Assembly (NCBI RefSeq): GCF_905372115.1
Contig: NZ_CAJPNR010000049.1
Coordinates: 1 to 16,175 of the forward strand
Length of the DNA stretch: 16,175 bases
Source: an uncultured Streptococcus sp.
GTDB lineage: Bacteria; Bacillota; Bacilli; Lactobacillales; Streptococcaceae
Direction of reading: 5' to 3'
The translations under genes and the position numbers were made by a program. The notes under the pieces were generated by a model. That model was not told the DNA's origin. It ran no database searches and was given only the letters and a program-made list of their open reading frames with translations. This document shows, in pieces, positions 5,835-13,584 of this stretch (positions are counted from its first letter, which is position 1; the number at the start of each line of letters is the position of its first letter).

Positions 5835-6977
5835 TTATTCATCTACTTGAGAAAATACTTCTTTTAAAATAGCAATCCCCTGCTGGATTTCCTCCCTGCT
5901 GATAGTCAAAGGCGGCAGGAGACGGATAACATTTTCTCCGGCCGTCAGGATAATCAAGCCCTTCCGGCAAGCAGCTTCAACAATCCTTGACAGACTAATA
6001 CTTGTTTCAATTCCAATCATCATGCCCAGACCTCGAACAGCAGAAATCTTTGGATGGTCCTGAAAAGCAAGCTGGAGCTGCTCCAATAAGATATCACTCT
6101 TAGATCTGACTTCTTCTAGAAAGCCCGCTTCTTTCATGATATGCAAGGTCTCCAAGGCAGCTGCCATGACTAATTTATTGCCACCAAAGGTTGAGCCATG
6201 ACTGCCAGGTCCAAGAGCGGAAGCTAAGCTGGATTTTCCTAATAGAGCACCAGCAGGCAGGCCATTAGCCAGACCCTTAGCCAGTGTCACAATATCCGGT
6301 ATAATCCCATAATGCTCAAAGGAATAAAGCTGACCCGTGCGCCCCATACCTGTCTGTACCTCATCAACAATCAGCAAAATCCCCTCTTGTTGGCAAAAAT
6401 CAGCCAAGTTTTTGACAAAGGCATCTTCTGCTGGACGAACACCCGATTCTCCTTGGACCAATTCCAGCATGACAGCTGCCGTATCCTGATTGACTAGCTT
6501 TTCTACGCTGGCTAGATCATTGTAAACCGCATAGCTGAAATGGGGAACCCCATCACCAAATCCTTCCTTGATCTTATCCTGTCCTGTTGCGGCCATAGCG
6601 CCAAAGGTCCGACCGTGAAAGGATTGCTGAAAAGTGATAATTCCTTGCTTGCCAGTAGCTTTGCGGGCTAGCTTAATAGCTGCTTCATTGGCTTCTGCTC
6701 CGCTATTACAGAAAAAAGCTAAATAACCATAAGGACCTGCCAGTTCCTGAGCCACCTGCTCTTGCAGAGAGCTAAGATAGAGATTGGGACTGTGCCAGAT
6801 GAGCCCTGCTTGCTGGATCAGAGCCTGCTGGACCTGCGGGTGAAAGCCAAGATTGGTTACACCAATACCCGATGAAAAGTCCAAATAAGCCTTTCCCTCA
6901 CTGTCAATTAGATAGGAGCCCGCTGCTTTAACAAACTCAATAGGTTCCCTCTTGTAGTTTTCAAATAAATAAGTCAT
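5835..6977 (-). CDS. argD: Acetylornithine aminotransferase
   Basis: This 380-residue class III PLP-dependent aminotransferase makes N-acetylornithine from N-acetylglutamate semialdehyde and glutamate, the fourth step to ornithine. Visible motifs are NSGAEAN (91-97), which holds the PLP phosphate, and the cofactor Asp205 in VDEVQTG. The Schiff-base lysine is Lys234 in TLAKGLANGLPAGA, and GSTFGGN is at 261-267. These fit ArgD better than ornithine-delta-aminotransferase, and the context settles it. The ATG at 6977 is two bases after the argB stop with GAGGGA upstream, so translation is probably coupled. It is the last gene of argCJBD and ends 8 bases before a terminator. The length is normal and there is no sign of damage. 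Confidence 0.96.
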   Translation of the reverse strand: MTYLFENYKREPIEFVKAAGSYLIDSEGKAYLDFSSGIGVTNLGFHPQVQQALIQQAGLIWHSPNLYLSSLQEQVAQELAGPYGYLAFFCNSGAEANEAAIKLARKATGKQGIITFQQSFHGRTFGAMAATGQDKIKEGFGDGVPHFSYAVYNDLASVEKLVNQDTAAVMLELVQGESGVRPAEDAFVKNLADFCQQEGILLIVDEVQTGMGRTGQLYSFEHYGIIPDIVTLAKGLANGLPAGALLGKSSLASALGPGSHGSTFGGNKLVMAAALETLHIMKEAGFLEEVRSKSDILLEQLQLAFQDHPKISAVRGLGMMIGIETSISLSRIVEAACRKGLIILTAGENVIRLLPPLTISREEIQQGIAILKEVFSQVDE

Positions 6978-6979
6978 CG

Positions 6980-7717
6980 TTATCCCTCTGCTATCAAGGT
7001 GCCCGTCAAAAGATTATCGCCAATCAAAACCTGCCCGACACCGGAAAGCACAGTCTGAACAGCACTCTCGATCTTAGGAATCATGCCGCCCTTGATGACA
7101 CCTGTCTGAATCTTCTTGGAAACCTGACTGGTCAGAATCTGGGGCAGAACTTTTTTGTCCTCCAGAACCCCTTCTATATCTGTCATCAGGATCAGCTTCT
7201 CTGCCTGCAAGCTTCTGGCAACTGCCGCAGCTAGATAGTCTGCATTGATATTTAAGAGCTCACCAGCATCATTTTCCCCCAGCGAAGCCAGCACCGGGAC
7301 CATGTCCGCATCCAGCAGCTGCTCTAGATAGGCAGTTTGAATCGCCTTCACCTGACCTACATAGCCATAGAGCTCTTTATCGATAAAATCTGCCGAAACT
7401 GTCTTTCCCAAATGTGAAACCAACTGAAGGCTTTCAATATCTGAATCGTTCAGTTCTTGTGTCAGCGTCCGGCCGACTTGACCTAGCAAGGCCTGCTCAA
7501 TGATAGGCAAGTCAGACTTAGCTGTCACCCGCAACCCCTTAACCTTGCGAGTAGGCAGCTGGCGTTCTTTCATGAGTTGATTAATGACCAGACCTCCCCC
7601 GTGAACGACCACGATTTTCTTACCAGCTGCTATCCATTCTTGCATTTGCTTGATAAACTTAGTAGACAGCTTTTGCGCAGCAACACCGCCAATTTTTATA
7701 ACAATCACATCTTTCAT
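6980..7717 (-). CDS. argB: N-acetylglutamate kinase
   Basis: This 245-residue amino-acid-kinase-family enzyme phosphorylates N-acetylglutamate. Motifs are the N-terminal KIGG (8-11), the phosphate-binding VVVHGGG (36-42), Arg63 in GLRVT, and Asn157 in NINADYLAA for substrate binding. Asp180 is in MTDIEGV, and Lys209 with the following GGM at 209-212. The protein lacks the long N-terminal helix typical of arginine-inhibited hexameric kinases. This points to the short, dimeric E. coli-like type; the point is an inference. The ATG at 7717 has AAGGAG eight bases upstream, and that site overlaps the argJ stop (TAAGGAG). It sits third in the operon, 11 bases after argJ and two before argD. Confidence 0.96.
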   Translation of the reverse strand: MKDVIVIKIGGVAAQKLSTKFIKQMQEWIAAGKKIVVVHGGGLVINQLMKERQLPTRKVKGLRVTAKSDLPIIEQALLGQVGRTLTQELNDSDIESLQLVSHLGKTVSADFIDKELYGYVGQVKAIQTAYLEQLLDADMVPVLASLGENDAGELLNINADYLAAAVARSLQAEKLILMTDIEGVLEDKKVLPQILTSQVSKKIQTGVIKGGMIPKIESAVQTVLSGVGQVLIGDNLLTGTLIAEG

Positions 7718-7728
7718 CGCATTTCTCC

Positions 7729-8922
7729 TTAGGTCCTATAGAGGGCATTGATTTTCACATAATCATAGGATAGATCGCAGCCCCAGGCCTGAGCTTCAGC
7801 GTCCCCATCGTGCAGGTCTATGGTCAAGGTCAGCAGCTCCCCAGCCATAGCATCACTTGTCTCCTCGGGGTCAAAAGCCACAGGGCTAGAAGCCTGCATG
7901 ACTGGAATCCCCTCAATCCAAATATCAATATTGTCAACTGAGACATCTGCTCCCGCATAGCCGGTAGCTGCTAAGATTCGGCCCCAATTGGGATCTTGAC
8001 CAAAAATAGCCGTTTTGACCAGGCTAGATCCAACGACACTCTTAGCAATCATACGGCCGCTCTGTTCATCCTTGGCATGCCGCACATTAACTTCAATCAG
8101 CTTGGTCGCTCCCTCCCCATCCTTGGCAATTTTCTTAGCCAAGTCAGCCATAAGATACCGGAGCATCTTGGAAAATTTTTCAAATTCTTCCGTATCTGGC
8201 AGAATTTCTTCATTTTGCCGGCAGCCGTTAGCCATGACTAGCACCATGTCATTGGTCGATGTATCTCCATCAACCGTGATTTGGTTGAAAGTCGTCTCCA
8301 CATGCTGACTGAGAGCCGCTTGCAAGGTAGCACTAGAAATATTAGCGTCACAGGTGATAAAGGCCAGCATAGTTGCCATATTCGGATGAATCATGCCCGA
8401 GCCCTTGGCCACTCCCGCCATAGTCACCAGATCTGAGCCAAACTCTTCTGTGACCACACAGGTCTTGGTACAAGTATCCGTCGTTAAGATAGCCTCAGCA
8501 AAATCTTCTGCCTTCCCACTCACCAGAATCTGTGACAGGCCGTTTTTCAGAGCATCCATTGGAAGCTGCTCGCCGATGACTCCTGTAGAAGCCAGGCCTA
8601 CCAAGTTGGGCTCAATCTTCAGCTTTTGAGCAGTCAATCGTTGCATCTCACAGGCAGCGTCCAGTCCCTGCTGGCCTGTACAGGAATTGGCAACACCAGA
8701 ATTAACCACTATTGCCTGCAATTTCTGGCTCTTTTGAATTGAAGCTTTGGTCACTAGAAGCGGAGCAGCAATGACCTTATTAGTTGTATAGACTCCTGCC
8801 ACACTGGCCGGCACTTCTGATACAATCCAGCCAAAATCCAACTTCTTTTTCTTAAAGCCAGCGTGTAAACCATCAGCCGAAAAGCCTAGCGGACTGGCAA
8901 TCGTTCCATCAATACTCTTCAT
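7729..8922 (-). CDS. argJ: Glutamate N-acetyltransferase / ornithine acetyltransferase
   Basis: This 397-residue member of the ArgJ family transfers acetyl from N-acetylornithine to glutamate, recycling the acetyl group. Many members also acetylate glutamate from acetyl-CoA. The protein is made as a precursor that cleaves itself in front of a catalytic threonine. The expected site is Ala183/Thr184 in HPNMATMLAF. Other signatures are VVNSGVANSCTG (72-83), DGDTSTND (218-225) and PNWGRILAATGYAG (311-324). The ATG at 8922 follows AAAGGG. It lies 17 bases after argC. The window has no argA-like acetyltransferase and no argE, which fits the cyclic pathway. Whether this copy is mono- or bifunctional cannot be read from the sequence. 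Confidence 0.96.
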   Translation of the reverse strand: MKSIDGTIASPLGFSADGLHAGFKKKKLDFGWIVSEVPASVAGVYTTNKVIAAPLLVTKASIQKSQKLQAIVVNSGVANSCTGQQGLDAACEMQRLTAQKLKIEPNLVGLASTGVIGEQLPMDALKNGLSQILVSGKAEDFAEAILTTDTCTKTCVVTEEFGSDLVTMAGVAKGSGMIHPNMATMLAFITCDANISSATLQAALSQHVETTFNQITVDGDTSTNDMVLVMANGCRQNEEILPDTEEFEKFSKMLRYLMADLAKKIAKDGEGATKLIEVNVRHAKDEQSGRMIAKSVVGSSLVKTAIFGQDPNWGRILAATGYAGADVSVDNIDIWIEGIPVMQASSPVAFDPEETSDAMAGELLTLTIDLHDGDAEAQAWGCDLSYDYVKINALYRT

Positions 8923-8939
8923 ATCTGACCCTTTCTCAT

Positions 8940-9962
8940 CTAGACATAGGACGGTTGACTGAGCAGGCCATCTGTTTCAGGAAAACCCAGCATCAAATTC
9001 ATATTTTGAATTGCCTGACCAGCAGCCCCTTTAATCAGGTTATCCAGCACAGCCACGACAGTTAAAATGTTTGTCACAGGATTATAGTCAAAACCAATAT
9101 CTGTATAATTAGTACCGACAACCTGGTGCAGATTCGGCAGAGCTGCTTGAATACGGACAAAAGGCTTATCCTGATAGCATTCCTGGTAAATAGCAGCCAG
9201 CTCTTCTCGAGTCAAAGGTTCTTTCAACTTGCAATAAACTGTCGCCACGATACCACGATTGAGCGGAATGAGGGATGTTGAAAACTGAATCTGCTGCAAT
9301 TTCTCATCAAAAAGCTGCAACTGCTGCACAATCTCCGGAATATGCTGATGCTGATTCAGCTTGTAAGTCACATAGTTGTCGTGCACGTGAACAAAATGGC
9401 TGGATGCAGCTGGATTTTTCCCCGCCCCTGTCAAGCCACTCTTGGCATCAACAATAATGGAGTCCAGCTCAATAGCCCGAGCCTGCAGCAAGGGAATCAA
9501 GGCCAACTCTGTAGCTGTCGCATAGCAGCCGGGATTGGCAATAAATCGCTTCCCTCTGACATCTGTAAACTCAGACAGTCCATAAATAAACGCTTTTTGA
9601 ACATGGTCTTCAGCTGGCTCTTTCTGATACCATTTTTTATAAATATTCCCTGGCAAACGATGATCACCAGAAAGATCAATGACTGGAAATCCCTCTTCTA
9701 CAAAGTCTTTTGACAAATCTTTAGCTACTCCACTTGACGTTGCAAAGAAAACAAGATCTGCTCGTCTCATCATTTCCTGACTGTCGAAAGCTTCTATTTT
9801 CAGGTCGCAAATCTCCTTCAAATGGGGATAAAGCTCTGACACAGGAGACTCCATATCTTGGCTGGCATGAAGAGAAACGACTTCCGTCTGCGGATGCTGC
9901 AGTAAAATACGGAGGAGTTCCATTCCTGAGTAACCAGTAATTCCTACAATCGAAATACGCAT
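8940..9962 (-). CDS. argC: N-acetyl-gamma-glutamyl-phosphate reductase
   Basis: This 340-residue NADPH-dependent enzyme reduces N-acetylglutamyl phosphate to the semialdehyde. The N terminus has the Rossmann loop GITGYSG (7-13). The catalytic cysteine is Cys146 in NPGCYATA, and the catalytic histidine is probably His207 in HQHIPE. KSGLTGAGK (174-182) is also typical. The frame extends 21 codons further upstream to 10025. That extension crosses the promoter, while the ATG at 9962 follows GGAGGTG at about 10 bases and begins exactly at the conserved N-terminal strand. It is the first gene of argCJBD. The start codon itself lies within a repeat of the operator motif seen around the promoter, so arginine-dependent repression through an ArgR/AhrC protein encoded elsewhere is likely (inference). 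Confidence 0.96.
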   Translation of the reverse strand: MRISIVGITGYSGMELLRILLQHPQTEVVSLHASQDMESPVSELYPHLKEICDLKIEAFDSQEMMRRADLVFFATSSGVAKDLSKDFVEEGFPVIDLSGDHRLPGNIYKKWYQKEPAEDHVQKAFIYGLSEFTDVRGKRFIANPGCYATATELALIPLLQARAIELDSIIVDAKSGLTGAGKNPAASSHFVHVHDNYVTYKLNQHQHIPEIVQQLQLFDEKLQQIQFSTSLIPLNRGIVATVYCKLKEPLTREELAAIYQECYQDKPFVRIQAALPNLHQVVGTNYTDIGFDYNPVTNILTVVAVLDNLIKGAAGQAIQNMNLMLGFPETDGLLSQPSYV

Positions 9963-9978
9963 ATTTTTAAAACACCTC

Positions 9979-9992
9979 CGTATAAATATGCG
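9979..9992. promoter_or_regulatory. ARG-box-like operator 1 (just downstream of the argC promoter)
   Basis: The 14-mer CGTATAAATATGCG has two 5-base arms around a 4-base A/T centre. This matches the architecture of ArgR boxes (5-4-5, as in the E. coli TGAAT/ATTCA half-sites). It lies between the -10 box and the argC ribosome binding site, at the predicted transcript start. The binding protein is inferred. Confidence 0.55.
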
Positions 9993-9996
9993 TTTT

Positions 9997-10025
9997 ATTT
10001 TACTCGCATATTTTATCTTTGTCAA
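9997..10025 (-). promoter_or_regulatory. Promoter of the argCJBD operon
   Basis: On the - strand a perfect TTGACA (10025-10020) and TAAAAT (10002-9997) are 17 bases apart. The -10 box sits in the 12-base spacer of an inverted repeat with arms AAATATGCG (9984-9992) and CGCATATTT (10005-10013). The predicted start is near 9990, about 28 bases before the argC ATG. Confidence 0.8.
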
Positions 10026-10033
10026 GTATTTTC

Positions 10034-10047
10034 TGTATTTTTATGCA
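10034..10047. promoter_or_regulatory. ARG-box-like operator 2 (upstream of the argC promoter)
   Basis: The 14-mer TGTATTTTTATGCA shows the same 5-4-5 layout, and both arms differ from the first box only at the outer base. It is centred 55 bases upstream of that box and lies just outside the -35 element, so the two boxes bracket the promoter. ArgR-type binding is inferred. Confidence 0.5.
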
Positions 10048-10154
10048 ATGTTTTTGGAAATATCATTAATTATTTGAAAGAACATTCATAATTTCTTGTC
10101 TTAAAGCGGCTTATTTGCTTCTCATACAGATAAGTAAGCGACCTAAGAGCACAG

Positions 10155-10180
10155 AAAAAGATCTGCCCAAAGAGCAGACC
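10155..10180 (-). terminator. Intrinsic terminator of the alaS operon
   Basis: On the - strand GGTCTGC and GCAGATC pair over 7 bp (one G-U) around a 7-base loop and are followed by TTTTT (complement of 10155-10159). It lies about 25 bases after the alaS stop and upstream of the argC operator region. Confidence 0.75.
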
Positions 10181-10204
10181 TTTTCATCTATCTTTTATCT
10201 CATA

Positions 10205-12823
10205 TTACAACTTATCAGCAACTGCTGCTAGCAGGTCTGAAATAGCGGATTGCTTGCTGCCGCCGGCCATAGCCATGTCTGGCTTACCGCCGCCTCGACC
10301 ATCTACAATCGGCGCCAATTCCTTAATCAGATTACCAGCATGGACGTCCTTGGTCTTGCTGGCTGCAAGGACATTGACCTTGTCTCCAATTGCTGCGACC
10401 AGTACGAGAACATCTGAATAGTCCTTCTGCTTCCAAGTGTCCGCGAAGGTACGCAGGGCACCTGCATCAGAAACAGAGACCTGACTAGCGATAAAACTAT
10501 GTCCATTTGCCTCTTGAACATTCTTGAAGACTTCACCAGAGGCTGCTGCTGCTGCCTTTTCCTTGAGCTCTGCATTCTCTTTTTGGAGTTGACGCAGCTG
10601 CTCTTGCAGCGCTTCTACCTTGTGAGGCACTTCCTTGATTTGCGGTGCCTTGAGGGTTGCTGCGATAGCCTTAAGAGCCTCTTCTTCCTCACGGTAGGCT
10701 TCAAAAGCTTCCTTGCTGGTAACTGCCAAGATACGGCGAGTTCCAGATCCGATACCCTCTTCTTTGACAATCTTGAAAATGCCAATTTCAGAAGTATTGC
10801 CTACGTGAGTTCCTCCGCAAAGCTCGACAGAGTAGTCGCCGATGGTTACGACGCGAACTTCTTTACCATACTTTTCGCCAAAGAGCGCCATGGCACCCAT
10901 TTCCTTAGCCGTGTCAATATCTGTCTCTACTGTCTCAATGGCAAGAGCTTCCCAGATTTTCTCATTGACTTCTTGCTCGATAGCGCGCAGCTCTTCTGCT
11001 GTCACCGCTTGGAAATGCGTAAAGTCAAAGCGCAGGAATTCTACTTCGTTCAGAGAGCCCGCTTGGGTTGCATGGTTACCAAGAACATTATGCAGGGCTG
11101 CATGTAAAAGGTGAGTCGCCGTATGGTTCTTCATAACACGATGGCGGCGGCTGTGGTCAATTTCCAGTTTATAGCTTTGACCCAGAGCCAGAGGATCCAA
11201 GACTTCTACAGTATGCAGTGGCTGACCATTTGGTGCCTTTTGCACATCCGTAACTTGCGCTACCAGATTGCCTGCTGCATCAAAGATTTGACCGTGATCG
11301 GCTACCTGACCACCCATTTCTGCGTAGAATGGTGTTTCTGCAAAGATGAGGGCAGCTGTCCCTGACTCAACAGACTCGACTGCCGCATCATCTGCTACGA
11401 TAGCAAGGAGTTCAGCTGTCAGCTCTTCTTTTTCGTAGTTAAAGGCACTCTCTACTGTGATGGCCTGCAGGGTTTCATTTTGCATGCCCATTGAGCCGCC
11501 CTTGACGACAGACGCACGAGCCCGATCCTGCTGCTCTTTCATAGCTGCTTCAAAGCCAGCACGGTCTACAGTCATGCCTGCTTCTTCAGCGATTTCCTCA
11601 GTCAACTCCAGCGGGAAACCGTAAGTATCGTAGAGTTTGAAGGCATCTTGACCAGAAATGACTGTTTGACCTTTTTCTTTCAGATCTGCTACGATGCCTT
11701 GGGCAAAGTGTTGACCAGAGTGCAGAGTACGAGCAAAAGACTCTTCCTCACTCTTGATAATCTTTTCAATAAAGTCTTGCTTTTCAAGAACTTCTGGATA
11801 GTAGCTTTCCATAATCTTGCCCACAGTTGGTACAAGTTTGTAAAGGAAAGGCTCATTGATACCCAACTTTTGGCCATGCATTGAAGCACGGCGAAGCAAA
11901 CGACGAAGGACATAACCACGACCTTCATTTCCAGGAAGAGCGCCATCACCAATGGCAAAGGAGAGCGAGCGAATATGGTCTGCGATAACCTTGAAACTCA
12001 TATTGTCGCCATCTTGGTCATAGACCTTGCCAGACAGCTTCTCTACTTCACGAATGATTGGCATAAAGAGGTCAGTCTCAAAGTTGGTCTTAGCCCCTTG
12101 GATAACAGCGACCAAACGCTCCAAACCAGCGCCCGTATCAATGTTCTTATGTGGCAATTCCTTGTACTCGCTACGCGGTACAGCAGGGTCAGCATTGAAT
12201 TGTGACAAGACGATATTCCAGATTTCGATATAACGGTCGTTTTCAATATCTTCTTCTAAGAGACGGACCCCAATATTTTCTGGATCAAAAGCCTCACCCC
12301 GGTCAAAGAAAATCTCTGTATCTGGTCCAGAAGGTCCCGCACCGATTTCCCAGAAATTATCCTCAATCGGAATCAAATGACTAGGCTCAACGCCCATAGC
12401 AATCCAGCGGTTGTAAGAGTCCTTGTCGTCTGGATAGTAGGTCATGTAGAGCTTATCTTTGGGAAAATCAAACCACTCAGGGCTAGTCAAAAGCTCGTAA
12501 GCCCACTCAATCGCTTCATCACGGAAATAATCACCGATAGAGAAGTTGCCCAGCATTTCAAACATAGTATGGTGGCGGGCAGTCTTTCCGACATTTTCAA
12601 TATCGTTGGTCCGAATGGCCTTTTGAGCATTGGTAATCCGAGGATTTTCCGGAATGATGGTTCCATCGAAGTATTTCTTGAGCGTCGCTACACCAGAGTT
12701 AATCCAGAGCAAGGTTGGATCGTTGACCGGCACCAAGCTGACAGATGGTTCTACTGCATGACCTTTCGTTGCCCAAAAATCCAGCCACATTTGACGAACC
12801 TGAGCACTTGACATTTGTTTCAT
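10205..12823 (-). CDS. alaS: Alanyl-tRNA synthetase
   Basis: This 872-residue class II synthetase charges tRNA-Ala. The catalytic core opens with motif 2 (RHHTMFEMLGNFSIGDYF, about 83-100). The glycine-rich motif 3 region follows near 293-310 (GDGALPGNEGRGYVLRR). The editing domain that removes Ser and Gly carries zinc-site residues His567 and His571 (HTATH) plus Cys669 and His673 (CGGTH). A coiled-coil stretch (about 730-762) and a C-Ala domain with DGRGGGKPDMAMAGG complete the protein. The length is normal and all motifs are intact. The ATG at 12823 follows AAGGAG at nine bases. It is 39 bases downstream of a LURP-one-like gene, and both are under an alanine T-box leader. Confidence 0.98.
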   Translation of the reverse strand: MKQMSSAQVRQMWLDFWATKGHAVEPSVSLVPVNDPTLLWINSGVATLKKYFDGTIIPENPRITNAQKAIRTNDIENVGKTARHHTMFEMLGNFSIGDYFRDEAIEWAYELLTSPEWFDFPKDKLYMTYYPDDKDSYNRWIAMGVEPSHLIPIEDNFWEIGAGPSGPDTEIFFDRGEAFDPENIGVRLLEEDIENDRYIEIWNIVLSQFNADPAVPRSEYKELPHKNIDTGAGLERLVAVIQGAKTNFETDLFMPIIREVEKLSGKVYDQDGDNMSFKVIADHIRSLSFAIGDGALPGNEGRGYVLRRLLRRASMHGQKLGINEPFLYKLVPTVGKIMESYYPEVLEKQDFIEKIIKSEEESFARTLHSGQHFAQGIVADLKEKGQTVISGQDAFKLYDTYGFPLELTEEIAEEAGMTVDRAGFEAAMKEQQDRARASVVKGGSMGMQNETLQAITVESAFNYEKEELTAELLAIVADDAAVESVESGTAALIFAETPFYAEMGGQVADHGQIFDAAGNLVAQVTDVQKAPNGQPLHTVEVLDPLALGQSYKLEIDHSRRHRVMKNHTATHLLHAALHNVLGNHATQAGSLNEVEFLRFDFTHFQAVTAEELRAIEQEVNEKIWEALAIETVETDIDTAKEMGAMALFGEKYGKEVRVVTIGDYSVELCGGTHVGNTSEIGIFKIVKEEGIGSGTRRILAVTSKEAFEAYREEEEALKAIAATLKAPQIKEVPHKVEALQEQLRQLQKENAELKEKAAAAASGEVFKNVQEANGHSFIASQVSVSDAGALRTFADTWKQKDYSDVLVLVAAIGDKVNVLAASKTKDVHAGNLIKELAPIVDGRGGGKPDMAMAGGSKQSAISDLLAAVADKL

Positions 12824-12862
12824 TTATTTTTTCTCCTTAAATTTTTTCTAAAAATAATTGCA

Positions 12863-13348
12863 TTATGAGGACGAACTTTCCAGCATTTCGACATAATCAA
12901 TAGCGACACAGAGGGAAATCACCAAATCTGAATAAGTCTCCTCATAGATATGAACCTGATAAGTAGAGGTCAGATGAAAGAGCTCCTTGGTAATCTCTGC
13001 AACGACTTGATTGCTGTCATCCAGCAGACGAAAGTTCAAATCCCAGATGTTCCCTTCAACTCGAAGACCCAAATTATCAAATTTATATTTATCACGTAAA
13101 AAAGAGAATTTCTTACGGATATAAAAGCTATGCCCGCTGCTGAGTTTGATTTCAAACTGGGGCAGGAGGGTTATAAGGGTCTTGGTAATCTGACTGACGA
13201 TTTGACCCTGACTATCATAGATAGTAAAGGTCTTAGGAATCTGGAAGAAAGAGCCTTCCACTTGGTAATCCACATTTCCTCGATCGTCCTTGATATCAAA
13301 GCGTTCGCCGCCTAAGCGAAATTTCTGTTTGACAAGATAGGTTTTCAT
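12863..13348 (-). CDS. LURP-one-related (YxjI-like, LOR domain) protein
   Basis: This 161-residue protein consists almost wholly of a LURP-one/tubby-C-like beta domain. It shows alternating short beta strands, a VEGSFFQIPKTFTIYDS segment (about 30-46), and repeated I/V-x-K turns such as QITKTL and EITKEL. There is no signal peptide, so it is probably cytosolic. The biochemical role of bacterial LOR proteins such as B. subtilis YxjI is not established; membrane or lipid association is only a guess from the tubby fold. The ATG at 13348 follows GGAGGT at good spacing. The frame runs 32 codons further upstream to 13444, but that extension overlaps the T-box and its terminator hairpin and should not be taken as coding. 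It is the first gene of the T-box operon, 39 bases before alaS. Confidence 0.8.
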   Translation of the reverse strand: MKTYLVKQKFRLGGERFDIKDDRGNVDYQVEGSFFQIPKTFTIYDSQGQIVSQITKTLITLLPQFEIKLSSGHSFYIRKKFSFLRDKYKFDNLGLRVEGNIWDLNFRLLDDSNQVVAEITKELFHLTSTYQVHIYEETYSDLVISLCVAIDYVEMLESSSS

Positions 13349-13371
13349 TATGTTACCTCCACAGTCAACAT

Positions 13372-13548
13372 AAAAGACAAGTTCCTTGTCCGAAGGGCGA
13401 AAAACCGCGGTACCACCTTCATTCAATGAACTTGTCATTCTCATTTCGTATTCTATTTTGCTAGATGAGTAGCATGATTCTCCGTCTCAGATGGCTCGCA
13501 GCACCGCCAATTCTCTGAACTAAGAACTTGAAAAATCAATTCTCACCA
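13372..13548 (-). promoter_or_regulatory. Alanine-specific T-box riboswitch leader
   Basis: On the - strand the T-box core AAGGTGGTACCGCGG lies at 13419-13405. Its antiterminator folds as AAGG pairing with CCTT, a TGGTACC bulge, and GCG pairing with CGC. The TGGT suits a tRNA with discriminator A, as in tRNA-Ala. Stem I closes with GGTGAG and CTCATC. Just inside the 3' strand is GCT (13473-13471), an Ala codon followed by A, the expected specifier layout. The apical region contains the GGCGGTGCTGCGAGCC hairpin. The terminator is GACAAG, GAA loop, CTTGTC (13390-13376) and then TTTT. Uncharged tRNA-Ala should favour readthrough into the LURP-one gene and alaS. The class is well known; the fold was drawn by eye. 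Confidence 0.92.
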
Positions 13549-13553
13549 GTCTT

Positions 13554-13582
13554 ATTATACTTGCTTATTGTCTTTTCGTCAA
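13554..13582 (-). promoter_or_regulatory. Promoter of the T-box / LURP-one / alaS operon
   Basis: On the - strand TTGACG (13582-13577) and a perfect TATAAT (13559-13554) are 17 bases apart. The -35 begins only three bases after the prsA stop codon, and no terminator lies between the two genes. Confidence 0.85.
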
Positions 13583-13584
13583 CC

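Noticed and set aside
10109..10139. Imperfect inverted repeat (GCTTATTT / AAGTAAGC) between the arg operator and the alaS terminator
   Set aside because: Short arms, a wide 15-base spacing and no T-run; it does not look like a terminator or a known operator.
10499..11107. 202-codon open frame on the + strand opposite alaS
   Set aside because: It is antisense to conserved alaS codons, lacks a ribosome binding site and recognisable domain, and is a shadow frame.
13349..13444. In-frame N-terminal extension of the LURP-one gene (32 codons from an ATG at 13444)
   Set aside because: It overlaps the T-box core and terminator hairpin; the ATG at 13348 has a strong GGAGGT site and matches the domain start.
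13445..13462. TACGAAAT on the - strand, resembling the competence cin-box
   Set aside because: It matches only part of TACGAATA, lies inside the T-box leader, and is not placed as a -10 for any gene.
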